From a bacterium (GTDB lineage Bacteria; SAR324; XYD2-FULL-50-16), in contig JAHJRI010000210.1 in assembly GCA_018830885.1 (NCBI GenBank), forward strand, positions 1-32,564: a stretch of 32,564 bases of DNA, given 5' to 3'. The notes beneath the pieces were generated by a model. The model did not search any database. It was not told the origin of the DNA and was given only the letters and a program-made list of their open reading frames with translations. The position numbers and the translations under genes were made by a program. Positions 16,462 to 23,625 of the stretch are shown here, piece after piece (the first letter of the stretch is position 1; each line of letters opens with the position of its first letter).

Positions 16462-17307
16462 ATGGATATCTATTATATTGACGGAGCGTTTGTCGAGGAA
16501 GACAAGGCCGTGATTTCCGTCAAGGACATTGTGGTTTTAAGGGGATACGGCGTGTTCGATTTCCTGATTACCTACAACAAAAGACCGTTTCGGTTAAAAC
16601 AGCACGTTGAGCGTCTGCAGAATTCAGCCCGGCATATCGGGCTGGAGATCAGGCTCTCAACCGATGAGATCTGCGCGATCGCAGAAGAGACGGTCAAACG
16701 CAACAGCCACCATGACGAATCCAATATCCGCCTCGTTTATACCGGTGGTATCAGTTCCGATGGGGTCACCCCGGAAGGGAACGGCACCCTGATGGTCATG
16801 GTCACCCCCAGGCACCACCTGCCGGCTTGGTGGTATACGGACGGGGTCAAGATTATCACGGTGGATATCGAGCGTTTCATTCCCGGGGCGAAAAGTACCA
16901 ACTATCTGTCAGCCGTTTACGCACTGGGTCTCGCCAGGAAACAGAATGCGGTGGAATCGATCTATATCGATCGGGACAACCGGTTGCTGGAAGGCACCAC
17001 GACCAATATCTTCATGCTCCAGGGAAACAGGCTGATCACATCCGGGAGCAATATCCTGCCGGGGGTGACACGCAGCGTGATACTCGAACTGGCGGCGGAT
17101 CAATTTGATGTCGACGTCAGGGATATTGACAAGAGCGAGTTGTCCGCCGCAGAGGAGATATTTATCACGGCTTCCAACAAGGAGGTGGTGCCTGTTATCG
17201 CCGTTGACGACCGGTCTGTTGGCGATGGAAAACCGGGACCGAAAACACGCCGGCTGATGAAACTGTTCGGGGACCATACAACGGCCTACGGCCAGGGAAA
17301 CGTGTAA
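16462..17307 (+). CDS. Class IV PLP aminotransferase (D-amino-acid or branched-chain type)
   Basis: A 281-aa fold-type IV aminotransferase. The PLP lysine is K144 in PGAKSTNYLSAV, and the conserved E177 in LLEGTTTNIF contacts the pyridine nitrogen. NILPGVTRS (198-205) is the phosphate-loop region. Family members include D-amino-acid transaminase (Dat), branched-chain aminotransferase (IlvE) and aminodeoxychorismate lyase. Immediate coupling to an alanine racemase (1-nt gap), and the D-amino-acid genes that follow, favour a Dat-like role of making D-Glu or other D-amino acids from keto acids with D-Ala as donor. That is context inference, since the residues do not separate Dat from IlvE by eye. 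The ATG at 16462 has AAGGGG 6 nt upstream and starts at the family's usual N-terminus (MDIYYIDGAFV). Confidence 0.88.
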   Translation: MDIYYIDGAFVEEDKAVISVKDIVVLRGYGVFDFLITYNKRPFRLKQHVERLQNSARHIGLEIRLSTDEICAIAEETVKRNSHHDESNIRLVYTGGISSDGVTPEGNGTLMVMVTPRHHLPAWWYTDGVKIITVDIERFIPGAKSTNYLSAVYALGLARKQNAVESIYIDRDNRLLEGTTTNIFMLQGNRLITSGSNILPGVTRSVILELAADQFDVDVRDIDKSELSAAEEIFITASNKEVVPVIAVDDRSVGDGKPGPKTRRLMKLFGDHTTAYGQGNV

Positions 17308-17308
17308 A

Positions 17309-18484
17309 ATGAAGGAACCCCGGGGTTTCCCACCACTGATGAGAGCCGACATTGATCTGGTTGCGCTGGCCCATAACTACCGGGAGCTGCGTCGGATCAC
17401 GGCGCCGTCTGCTGCAATAATGGCTGTGGTCAAGGCGGATGGATACGGGCATGGTGCGGTCAGGGTTTCGGAAATCGCTCTTGAAAACGGGGCGGACCGG
17501 TTGGCGGTGGCCCGTATCAATGAAGCTGTGCTGCTGAGACAGGGGGGGATCAGCGCCCCACTGCTGCTGTTCGGGCTCTGCTGTCCTGAATATGTGGCCT
17601 GGATGGTCGACAATGATACCCGGGCATCCGTCAATTCCGGGGCTTCAGCCCGGTCCCTGTCAGAGGAAGCCGGCCGGCGGGGTGTGCGGTTGAAGGTTCA
17701 TCTCAAGGTGGATACCGGTATGGGGCGGCTGGGGGTCGTCACGGATCCGCTGCTGGTCCAGGATACCCCCAAAACGGGAATGAGCCGTGCTGTCAGGTCC
17801 ATTCTGGATATTTCGAAACTGCCACACCTGGAAATGGAGGGGATATATACCCATTTCGCCAGTGCCGACAGTGCCGATAAACGCTCAGCCCGCAGACAAC
17901 TGGAGCTGTTCCTGCAGCTGCTGGCGGAACTGAAAAAACACGGGCTCGAAGTTCCGCTGCGCCATGCGGCCAACAGCGCTGCGATCATCGAACTCCCGGA
18001 GTCCCATCTTGACCTTGTCCGACCCGGCATTGCCCAGTATGGTCTCTGGCCTTCTGGCGAAACCGATCGCGGGCGGATTCACCTCCAACCGGTCATGTCG
18101 CTGAAGGCCCGGATTATCCAGCTGAAGGAAGTTCCAGCAGGGTTTAAGGTCAGTTATGGCAGTACCTTCGAAACAGTGCAGCCGACACGGATCGCCACCA
18201 TACCGGTTGGCTACGCCGACGGCTATGACCGGGGGTTGTCTTCCCGCGGCACCATGCTGGTCCGCGGTGTCAGGGCCCCCATTGTGGGGCGGGTCTGTAT
18301 GGACCTCACCATGATCGATGTGGGTCGGGTGAAAGGGGTTGAGACCGGTGATGAGGTGGTTATGCTTGGAAAACAGGGTGATGACGAGATTCCGGCCGAT
18401 GAGATCGCCGGTCTGTTGCAAACGATCAATTACGAGGTTGTTTCGGCCATTACCGCCCGTGTGGAAAGACGGTACCAGACCTGA
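17309..18484 (+). CDS. alr: Alanine racemase
   Basis: A 391-aa PLP enzyme interconverting L- and D-alanine. The PLP lysine is K42 in AVVKADGYGHG. The opposite catalytic base is Y283 in KVSYGST. IVGRVCMDLTMIDVG (325-339) and the closing barrel/beta domain are typical. SYGST replaces the commoner SYGRT. The start codon is one base after the transaminase stop, so the two are coupled. The proteins resemble core peptidoglycan Alr. Since it sits among four other D-amino-acid genes, it may be either the cell's only Alr or a dedicated copy. Confidence 0.94.
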   Translation: MKEPRGFPPLMRADIDLVALAHNYRELRRITAPSAAIMAVVKADGYGHGAVRVSEIALENGADRLAVARINEAVLLRQGGISAPLLLFGLCCPEYVAWMVDNDTRASVNSGASARSLSEEAGRRGVRLKVHLKVDTGMGRLGVVTDPLLVQDTPKTGMSRAVRSILDISKLPHLEMEGIYTHFASADSADKRSARRQLELFLQLLAELKKHGLEVPLRHAANSAAIIELPESHLDLVRPGIAQYGLWPSGETDRGRIHLQPVMSLKARIIQLKEVPAGFKVSYGSTFETVQPTRIATIPVGYADGYDRGLSSRGTMLVRGVRAPIVGRVCMDLTMIDVGRVKGVETGDEVVMLGKQGDDEIPADEIAGLLQTINYEVVSAITARVERRYQT

Positions 18485-18857
18485 AAATGATCATATGCCG
18501 AGGAGCACAGGCAGAGATGAAACAGTCCGGAAAACCCCCGTCCTGTTCCGTTTCAGGGACGAGAAGCCCTGTATGTCATTGAACTCATTCTCGCCGTTCT
18601 TCGTTGCGAGTCTCGTGAATTTAATCACACACAGGTCTCAGCTGCTGCTCAGAATCAGCAGTGAATCGTCAATGTCGTTAACTTAAAGGGCTTTTCTCAA
18701 TTGTCAGAGCACCATAGGGGTGTTGTTGCAAGAACCTTGGAAGCCATGGATGGCTTCCCGGAGCTCCAGGATGGATTTATGCGTTTCTTGAAATAAGATC
18801 CCTATGGTGCGGAACAGTCTTAAGGTAACGACATTGAGTGAATAGTCACAAAACAAT
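18485..18857. other. Gap interrupting the D-amino-acid cluster
   Basis: 373 bp between alr and the capA-like gene. 18519-18554 can form a bulged hairpin (GAAAC/GTTTC and GGAA/TTCC) without a T-tract. A 21-codon open frame (18517-18582) is preceded by GAGGAG 12 nt upstream but has no recognisable sequence. MITE-like copy 4 occupies most of the rest. Without the element and one copy of its flanking repeat the gap would be about 196 bp. Confidence 0.5.
18671..18836 (+). mobile_element. MITE-like hairpin element, copy 4
   Basis: The core AACCTTGGAAGCCATGGATG starts at 18733. The inner hairpin is GGAAGCC / GGCTTCC. The arms GCACCATAGGG (left) and CCCTATGGTGC (right, 18800-18810) pair perfectly and differ in sequence from the corresponding arms of copy 3. 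The tips AATGTCGTTAACTTAA and TTAAGGTAACGACATT are inverted repeats with one mismatch and match those of copy 3. The flanks AGTGAATCGTC (18660-18670) and AGTGAATAGTC (18837-18847) match at 10 of 11, a convincing target-site duplication. It separates alr from the capA-like gene and ends 21 bp before that gene's ATG. Confidence 0.88.
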
Positions 18858-20093
18858 ATGACAACCAGCCAGATATTGAACGCATTCGATTGGGCCAGTG
18901 GCCGGTGGGACTCTGCCGGGGGTGGGAAGACGGCCGCAGAAATCATGATTACGGCGGACTGGGCCCCCATCCGTGCCTTTGAACCCATTATTGCCCGGCA
19001 TCCGGAATCGATCTACGGGGACCTGCTACCGGAGCTGCGGCAGAGTGATCTGCGGATCGTCAATCTGGAGTGTCCCTTGACCGCCGGAGAAACCCAGGTC
19101 TGGAAAAGCGGTTCCATGTTCAAGGGTCTCCCCTCCCATATTCACGGGTTGACGACAGTTCCCTTCGACGTGGTGACAACGGCCAACAACCATGTTTTTG
19201 ACTACGGCCAGGCGGGTTTTCTGGAAACCCACCGTCTGCTGGCGGAAAACGGAATCCGTGCGGTGGGCTCAGGCCGGTCACTGCAGGAAGCGAGAGAGCC
19301 CCTGCGGGTGGAACGGAAGGGGATTCGGATCGGAATCGTCAACTTCAGCGAAGGTGAAGACCAGACGGCTGCCACGGCCGGCGAACCCGGTGTGTTTGGC
19401 TGGGAACTCGAGAGTGCCCGGGAATCGGTCCGGAAGCTGCGGTCCAGCGTGGATGTGGTGATCGTGATCAGCCACTGCGGTGTCGAGTATATTCCGTTTC
19501 CACCCCCATATGTGGTGCAGGCGTTTCAGGCACTGGCCGATGCCGGTGCGGATCTGGTGATCGGGCATCACCCCCATGTTCCCCAGGGTGTCCAGATCTA
19601 CCAGGGCGTCCCCATCTGCTACAGTCTCGGCAATTTCGTCTTTTACCAGGAGACAGACCTTGTCTATCGAAAAACCGGTTACATGGTGCGGGCAGGCGTG
19701 TCGAAAAAAGGGGTCACGGAAATTGAGCTGATTCCCTATGACATCCAGGCAGACCGCCTCGCCCTGTTGCAGAAAGAAAAAAGAGACTGGTTTTTTGAAT
19801 CTTTGCAGCAGGTCTCCCGTCCTCTGGCAGAACCGGCTGGAGTAGTGGACGCATGGCATGGTTTCCTCTGCCGGTACGGAAAGAGGGGGTTTCAGGATGA
19901 AATCAGCATGCTGATGGCACGACTGGATGCCGAACCGGAAAAAGGGGCGGCCATGTTCAGAAACCGGATTACAACCCGGCAGCATCAGCAGCACTGGGTT
20001 GATACCCTGAACCGGATTATCACCGGGACCATCGACCAGGCCCCTGACTGGGCCCTCTCACTGCTCGAGCAGTGGATGACCCAAAAACGGTAA
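18858..20093 (+). CDS. CapA-family protein (PGA_cap, metallophosphatase-like fold)
   Basis: A 411-aa protein of the CapA/PGA_cap family. Its motifs in order are a strand start MITADWAPI (30-38), VNLECPLT (68-75), the metal-site-like TANNHVFDYG (108-117), an ISHCGVEY block, and ADLVIGHHPHVPQG followed by YSLGNFVF. No signal peptide or TM is seen, unlike many CapA proteins. In Bacillus, CapA is needed for poly-gamma-D-glutamate export or synthesis, but its catalytic role is unsettled; homologues occur in many amino-acid polymer or peptide loci. The ATG at 18858 lacks a ribosome site and lies just past an inserted element; an internal ATG at 18945 is a possible alternative start. No CapB ligase or CapC is nearby. 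Confidence 0.88.
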   Translation: MTTSQILNAFDWASGRWDSAGGGKTAAEIMITADWAPIRAFEPIIARHPESIYGDLLPELRQSDLRIVNLECPLTAGETQVWKSGSMFKGLPSHIHGLTTVPFDVVTTANNHVFDYGQAGFLETHRLLAENGIRAVGSGRSLQEAREPLRVERKGIRIGIVNFSEGEDQTAATAGEPGVFGWELESARESVRKLRSSVDVVIVISHCGVEYIPFPPPYVVQAFQALADAGADLVIGHHPHVPQGVQIYQGVPICYSLGNFVFYQETDLVYRKTGYMVRAGVSKKGVTEIELIPYDIQADRLALLQKEKRDWFFESLQQVSRPLAEPAGVVDAWHGFLCRYGKRGFQDEISMLMARLDAEPEKGAAMFRNRITTRQHQQHWVDTLNRIITGTIDQAPDWALSLLEQWMTQKR

Positions 20094-20115
20094 ACACTCT
20101 TTTTACAGGCAAATA

Positions 20116-21027
20116 TTGAAAACACAACCGGGACAACCAGAGACCCTTGCCATCGTGATCGTCGATTCAGGTATGGGTGGATTGTCGATCTGTGCGGAGA
20201 TTGCCAGCGGGTTGTCTGAAAAACGCAGTTTCCGGCAGGTTGTCCTGACCTATTTCAATGCCTGGCCTGAGCAGAACCGGGGATACAATGCCCTGCCCGG
20301 GATGGCGGATCGCATCCGCGTGTTTAATTCGGCCCTGCTGGCCATCGAGGGCTTGGCCCCGGACATTATTCTGATTGCCTGTAACACCCTGTCTATCCTA
20401 TACCCGCAGACCCCTTTTGCCGCTGCAGCCCGTGTGCCGGTCATGGGGATTATCGATTTCGGGGTTGAGATGGTTTACGAGCAGCTGCAGCGCTATCCGG
20501 AAAGCCAGGCCATTATCCTGGGGACCCTGACCACGGTCGAAACCCGGACCCATGCAATCGCCTTGATCAACAAGGGAATTGCCTCGGAACGCATTATCGG
20601 CCAGCCCTGCGATCAACTGGCGACAAAGATCGAAAGCGGTCCGGAGAGTGCGGTCGTCAGCCAGATGATCGACCGTTTTATCAGGGAAGCGGCTGGAAAG
20701 GTGCGTCCACAGGCTACCCCCGTGTTCGCCGTTTTCGGCTGCACCCATTATGGCTACAGCCGGGGACTTTTTGAAGCATCGCTCAAGCGCCACATCGGTG
20801 AGCAGATCCGTATCATCAATCCCAATACGGCCATGAGCCATCACCTGCTTGACCAATACAGGTCGGGCGTGGTGGCGGAAACGGATGTGCAGGTCAGGGT
20901 GGTGTCCAGGATTATCTGGCGGGATGAGATGGTCAATGCCATTGCTGCCAGCCTGCTGGCCATGTCGCCTCCTACGGCGGAGGCGTTGAGAAACTACCGA
21001 CCGGATCCCGACCTGTTTGCGGTTTGA
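20116..21027 (+). CDS. Aspartate/glutamate racemase-family protein (MurI-like)
   Basis: A 303-aa cofactor-independent racemase fold. The two catalytic cysteines are in the expected places: C89 in ACNTLS and C209 in FGCTHYG. D17 in VDSGMGGLS matches the conserved Asp of glutamate racemase. It departs from MurI in CTHYG (MurI usually has CTHYP) and in length (MurI about 260-285), so it is a divergent member and the substrate (D-Glu, D-Asp or other) is open. The only start that keeps the N-terminal strand is a TTG at 20116 with CAGG about 9 nt upstream, 22 bp after the previous stop. Position in the cluster points to D-amino-acid supply. Confidence 0.87.
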   Translation: MKTQPGQPETLAIVIVDSGMGGLSICAEIASGLSEKRSFRQVVLTYFNAWPEQNRGYNALPGMADRIRVFNSALLAIEGLAPDIILIACNTLSILYPQTPFAAAARVPVMGIIDFGVEMVYEQLQRYPESQAIILGTLTTVETRTHAIALINKGIASERIIGQPCDQLATKIESGPESAVVSQMIDRFIREAAGKVRPQATPVFAVFGCTHYGYSRGLFEASLKRHIGEQIRIINPNTAMSHHLLDQYRSGVVAETDVQVRVVSRIIWRDEMVNAIAASLLAMSPPTAEALRNYRPDPDLFAV

Positions 21028-21158
21028 CGTTGAACGAACCATGGCACGATGCCGGTTGCACCGATAAAAGAGAGTGGCGGATCAGAGATCTGTCCCTTAA
21101 GGCCTGTTGCATGAGAATCTGAAGATGTTTAACCCCGGAACTGAAACCTGAGCTGGAT

Positions 21159-22154
21159 ATGGAAATGAAAAAAGTATTGATTATCACAGGCCCCGCTGGA
21201 GATGCCCAGGGATGGGGGGATTTGAAAGTGACCGAAACGATGTGCGAGGCAATCAATGCCAAGGGCAAGCTCGCAGAGATCGCTTATGTCGAAACCATGG
21301 ATGACTTCAAGAAAGCGATGACTGAAAAATCCTATGACATTATCTGGAGTGCTCTCTATTATATCTCATCCAGGTCTGAATTCATCGGTGTCAGCAAAGA
21401 CGGGGATTCATGGCTGGCGGACTATTTTGATGCCCGGCAGATTCCCTATATCGGTCCCAATGCACTGACCATGAAACAGCTGATCCAGAAATTCTGGACC
21501 CATCAGATCCTCAGGGAACACAACGTGGCTGTTCCCTATCACTATCTGGTCGATGTGAACGATCCCCTTCCGGATGTTACCTTTCCCGCATTTATCAAAC
21601 CCAGCACCGAATCGAGATCGATCGGCATCTCCGATGAAAGCGTGGCCAATACGCCGGCCGAACTGGAAAAAAGAGTCCGATATGTTCAGACCGAGCTGGA
21701 GCAGCCGGCACTGGTGGAGGAGTACCTCCCCGGGGAGGAGTACACGGTCCTGATGCTGGGGAATGGGGATCGCCAGGAGTTCCTGACCTGCACGGTGCAT
21801 GTGGACGCACACCACTATAAGAAGTATCCCATCCTGCGCAGTGATCTGAGAGGGGTCGGGATCACAAAAATGCGTCTACCGACCACCCGGATTGAAGAAG
21901 CCGTCGCCCTTTGTCGGCAGGCCACGGATGTCCTCAAGTGCTGGGATCATGTCAGGGTCGATATGCGGGTGGATGGCCAGGGCCGACTCAAGGTCATCGA
22001 AGTCAACGGGATTCCGGGACTTAAACCCGTCAAGAGTTGGAGTCCCCAGATCTATACCCTGTACCACCCGTCCCCTGATGGCGAAATGGCAGACTATCGC
22101 AACCTGCTGGATCACATCGTGGATTCAGCCCTGGCCCGGTATAACCTGATCTAG
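21159..22154 (+). CDS. D-Ala-D-Ala ligase-like ATP-grasp ligase
   Basis: A 331-aa ATP-grasp enzyme of the Ddl type. The ATP-binding strand reads FPAFIKPSTESRSIGIS (about 145-160), followed by VEEYLPGEEYTV (about 188-199) and the Mg/ATP loop VDMRVDGQGRLKVIEVNGIPGL (about 268-289), where E and N would bind metal. The N-terminal substrate domain (LIITGPAGDAQGWGDLKV) lacks the GGxSxEhxVS signature of housekeeping Ddl, so the amino-acid substrates may differ. Expected chemistry: ATP-dependent peptide or amide bond formation via an acyl phosphate, with D-amino acids as the likely substrates given the neighbours. The ATG at 21159 is followed by another at 21165; either is possible. It is the last gene of the cluster, followed by a strong hairpin. 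Confidence 0.85.
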   Translation: MEMKKVLIITGPAGDAQGWGDLKVTETMCEAINAKGKLAEIAYVETMDDFKKAMTEKSYDIIWSALYYISSRSEFIGVSKDGDSWLADYFDARQIPYIGPNALTMKQLIQKFWTHQILREHNVAVPYHYLVDVNDPLPDVTFPAFIKPSTESRSIGISDESVANTPAELEKRVRYVQTELEQPALVEEYLPGEEYTVLMLGNGDRQEFLTCTVHVDAHHYKKYPILRSDLRGVGITKMRLPTTRIEEAVALCRQATDVLKCWDHVRVDMRVDGQGRLKVIEVNGIPGLKPVKSWSPQIYTLYHPSPDGEMADYRNLLDHIVDSALARYNLI

Positions 22155-22175
22155 CGGGCTGCTGCAAATACCCCG

Positions 22176-22195
22176 CCCCGCAGCTTGCTGCGGGG
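22176..22195 (+). terminator. Hairpin after the D-amino-acid cluster
   Basis: CCCCGCAG-CTTG-CTGCGGGG, a perfect 8-bp GC stem with a tetraloop, lies 22 bp after the ligase stop. No T-tract follows, so it may stall or protect the transcript rather than be a classical intrinsic terminator. Confidence 0.5.
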
Positions 22196-22250
22196 TAACC
22201 CGCAATAACCCTTCCGATCCGTCCCGATTGTTCAGGTGGTGGGTGTCTAA

Positions 22251-22265
22251 AATAGTATACCAAAT
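22251..22265 (-). promoter_or_regulatory. Candidate GntR operator upstream of the regulator gene
   Basis: Read on the minus strand this is ATTTGGTATACTATT. It matches ATTTGGTATACAATC at 23525-23539 in 13 of 15 positions. GGTATACC-like near-palindromes are typical of GntR/FCD-family binding sites. It lies about 155 bp before the regulator's chosen start and overlaps a -10-like TAAAAT (22248-22253), a layout suited to autoregulation. Confidence 0.5.
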
Positions 22266-22418
22266 CAGAAAAAATCGTGAAAAATGGAATGTGGGTTTTA
22301 CAAACCGTTTTGATTGCGATATAGTTACCCTTCGGGTTTTCTGGTATTTAATATACTCATATTATTTGAGAATCATTTTGTAGACCCCCTTGCTTTGAAC
22401 CGCGACAATCTACGGATC

Positions 22419-23105
22419 ATGGTTGAAAAAACTGACGGGATGGACTCCTTTCAAACCGAAGTGGCGAGAATTACCAGTATTCTGCGCAAGGAAATCTACT
22501 CCGGAAAAAGACAGCCCACCGCCCATCTGACTGAATCTTCCCTGGCAGCAACATTTTCTGTCAGCCGCATGACCATTCGCCAGGTGCTTAGTCATCTGGC
22601 GATGGAGGGCCTGATCAATATCGAACCGTTCAAGGGAGCGACCGTCAAGGCGGTCACCATCGACCGGATTGTCAGTACCTACGATGTTGTGGCCGCCCTG
22701 GAGGGCTTCGCAGTCAAACTGGCGGCGGCCCATATCCAGGAAAAGGATATCCGCAAGCTCAGGAAGATCCTGGAAAAACAGAAACAGGTCAAAGAAGGGG
22801 ATACAAAATCCTGGCAATCCCTGAATCATGACTTTCATAAAGTCATCAACCTCAATTCCCGTAATGAGGAGATCATTAAACTGATCGACCGTTACACCCG
22901 CTTTACCAGTTACTGGTTTCTCACACTGGCGGATACCGATTTTGACAGCGGTATCCGGGCCCATGAGAAGGTGATCGAGGCATTGTCCGAACAGAACGGT
23001 GAGAAAGCGAGAATCGCCATGGAGCAGCATATACTGAATGTGGTGGACCGCCTGGTGCGCCACATTCAGAAAAACGTTCCCATCGGTATGTTTCAGACTG
23101 TTTGA
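22419..23105 (+). CDS. GntR-family transcriptional regulator (FadR/FCD subfamily)
   Basis: A 228-aa regulator. The N-terminal winged helix (about 12-78) has the recognition region SLAATFSVSRMTIRQVLSHL and wing GLINIEPFKGATV. The C-terminal FCD domain has metal-ligand-like residues N136, H140 (NHDFH), H172 (AHEK) and H194. FCD regulators bind small carboxylates or acyl-CoAs. The frame is open further upstream to a TTG at 22314, but the GntR fold begins only after the ATG at 22419, so that start (or the ATG at 22440) is preferred; neither has a strong ribosome site. A shared near-palindrome upstream of this gene and of the next one suggests it controls itself and the CoA-ligase-like gene. Confidence 0.9.
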   Translation: MVEKTDGMDSFQTEVARITSILRKEIYSGKRQPTAHLTESSLAATFSVSRMTIRQVLSHLAMEGLINIEPFKGATVKAVTIDRIVSTYDVVAALEGFAVKLAAAHIQEKDIRKLRKILEKQKQVKEGDTKSWQSLNHDFHKVINLNSRNEEIIKLIDRYTRFTSYWFLTLADTDFDSGIRAHEKVIEALSEQNGEKARIAMEQHILNVVDRLVRHIQKNVPIGMFQTV

Positions 23106-23625
23106 GGGGCCCCCTCCGCACATCCCTTCCCGCTTCCAGGTCAGGGCGCTCAACCCCCTGACTGATGTTCAGCCTGCGGTGCCGGGTTTTATTGATTCGG
23201 GACCACCTCATCCATCACGATCCGGCAAGCTCTGGTGGGGGTATCCAGGTCGATATTTCCATGATTGGATACAATCCTAGCCAAAACAGGGAAAAAGAGG
23301 TCTGTTTGGGGTCATTTTCCTGAATTAACGGTAGACGTTTTCAGCGTTGTTTATATATAAAGGAGGGAGCCAGACAGAACGGTCGACAAACCGGAAATCC
23401 CTCTGACAAACTTGAGAGGATCAGGATCGCGGTGTTCCGGACGATGCCGGAGGATCCGGTGGTCGGGTATCCAGTTGAAAACGGAGTCGGCAGCAAGATT
23501 CGTTTTTTTTGGGTGAACCTGGCCATTTGGTATACAATCTTAACCTGCTGACCGGTCCCTTCACACCTCATCAGTTCCATGGGGATGATGGTAATCCCCG
23601 GTTTAACCATCCATACAGGTATCTT
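23106..23625. other. Intergenic region between regulator and CoA-ligase-like gene
   Basis: About 520 bp. It contains an operator-like ATTGGATACAAT (23264-23275), a strong AAAGGAGG (23359-23366) with no start codon within reach, and the operator-like site at 23525-23539. No small gene is supported. Confidence 0.5.
23525..23539 (+). promoter_or_regulatory. Candidate GntR operator upstream of the CoA-ligase-like gene
   Basis: ATTTGGTATACAATC, nearly identical to the site upstream of the regulator (opposite strand). TACAAT (23533-23538) inside it is a 5-of-6 match to a -10 hexamer, so regulator binding would occlude the promoter. It is about 87 bp before the chosen GTG start. Confidence 0.5.

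Noticed and set aside
18517-18582. 21-codon open frame after alr
   Set aside because: The spacing from the Shine-Dalgarno-like GAGGAG is long, the composition is not peptide-like, and there is no sign of conservation; kept only as a note.
16462-22154. Classical poly-gamma-glutamate capsule operon
   Set aside because: Only a CapA-like gene is present; CapB, CapC and a depolymerase are missing.
23359-23366. Strong ribosome-binding site AAAGGAGG for a small gene
   Set aside because: No ATG, GTG or TTG lies 4-12 nt downstream, and no plausible short gene follows.
23509-23625. TTG start at 23509 for the CoA-ligase-like gene
   Set aside because: It would add 39 residues without family similarity and place an operator/promoter-like site within the gene; the GTG at 23626 fits better.
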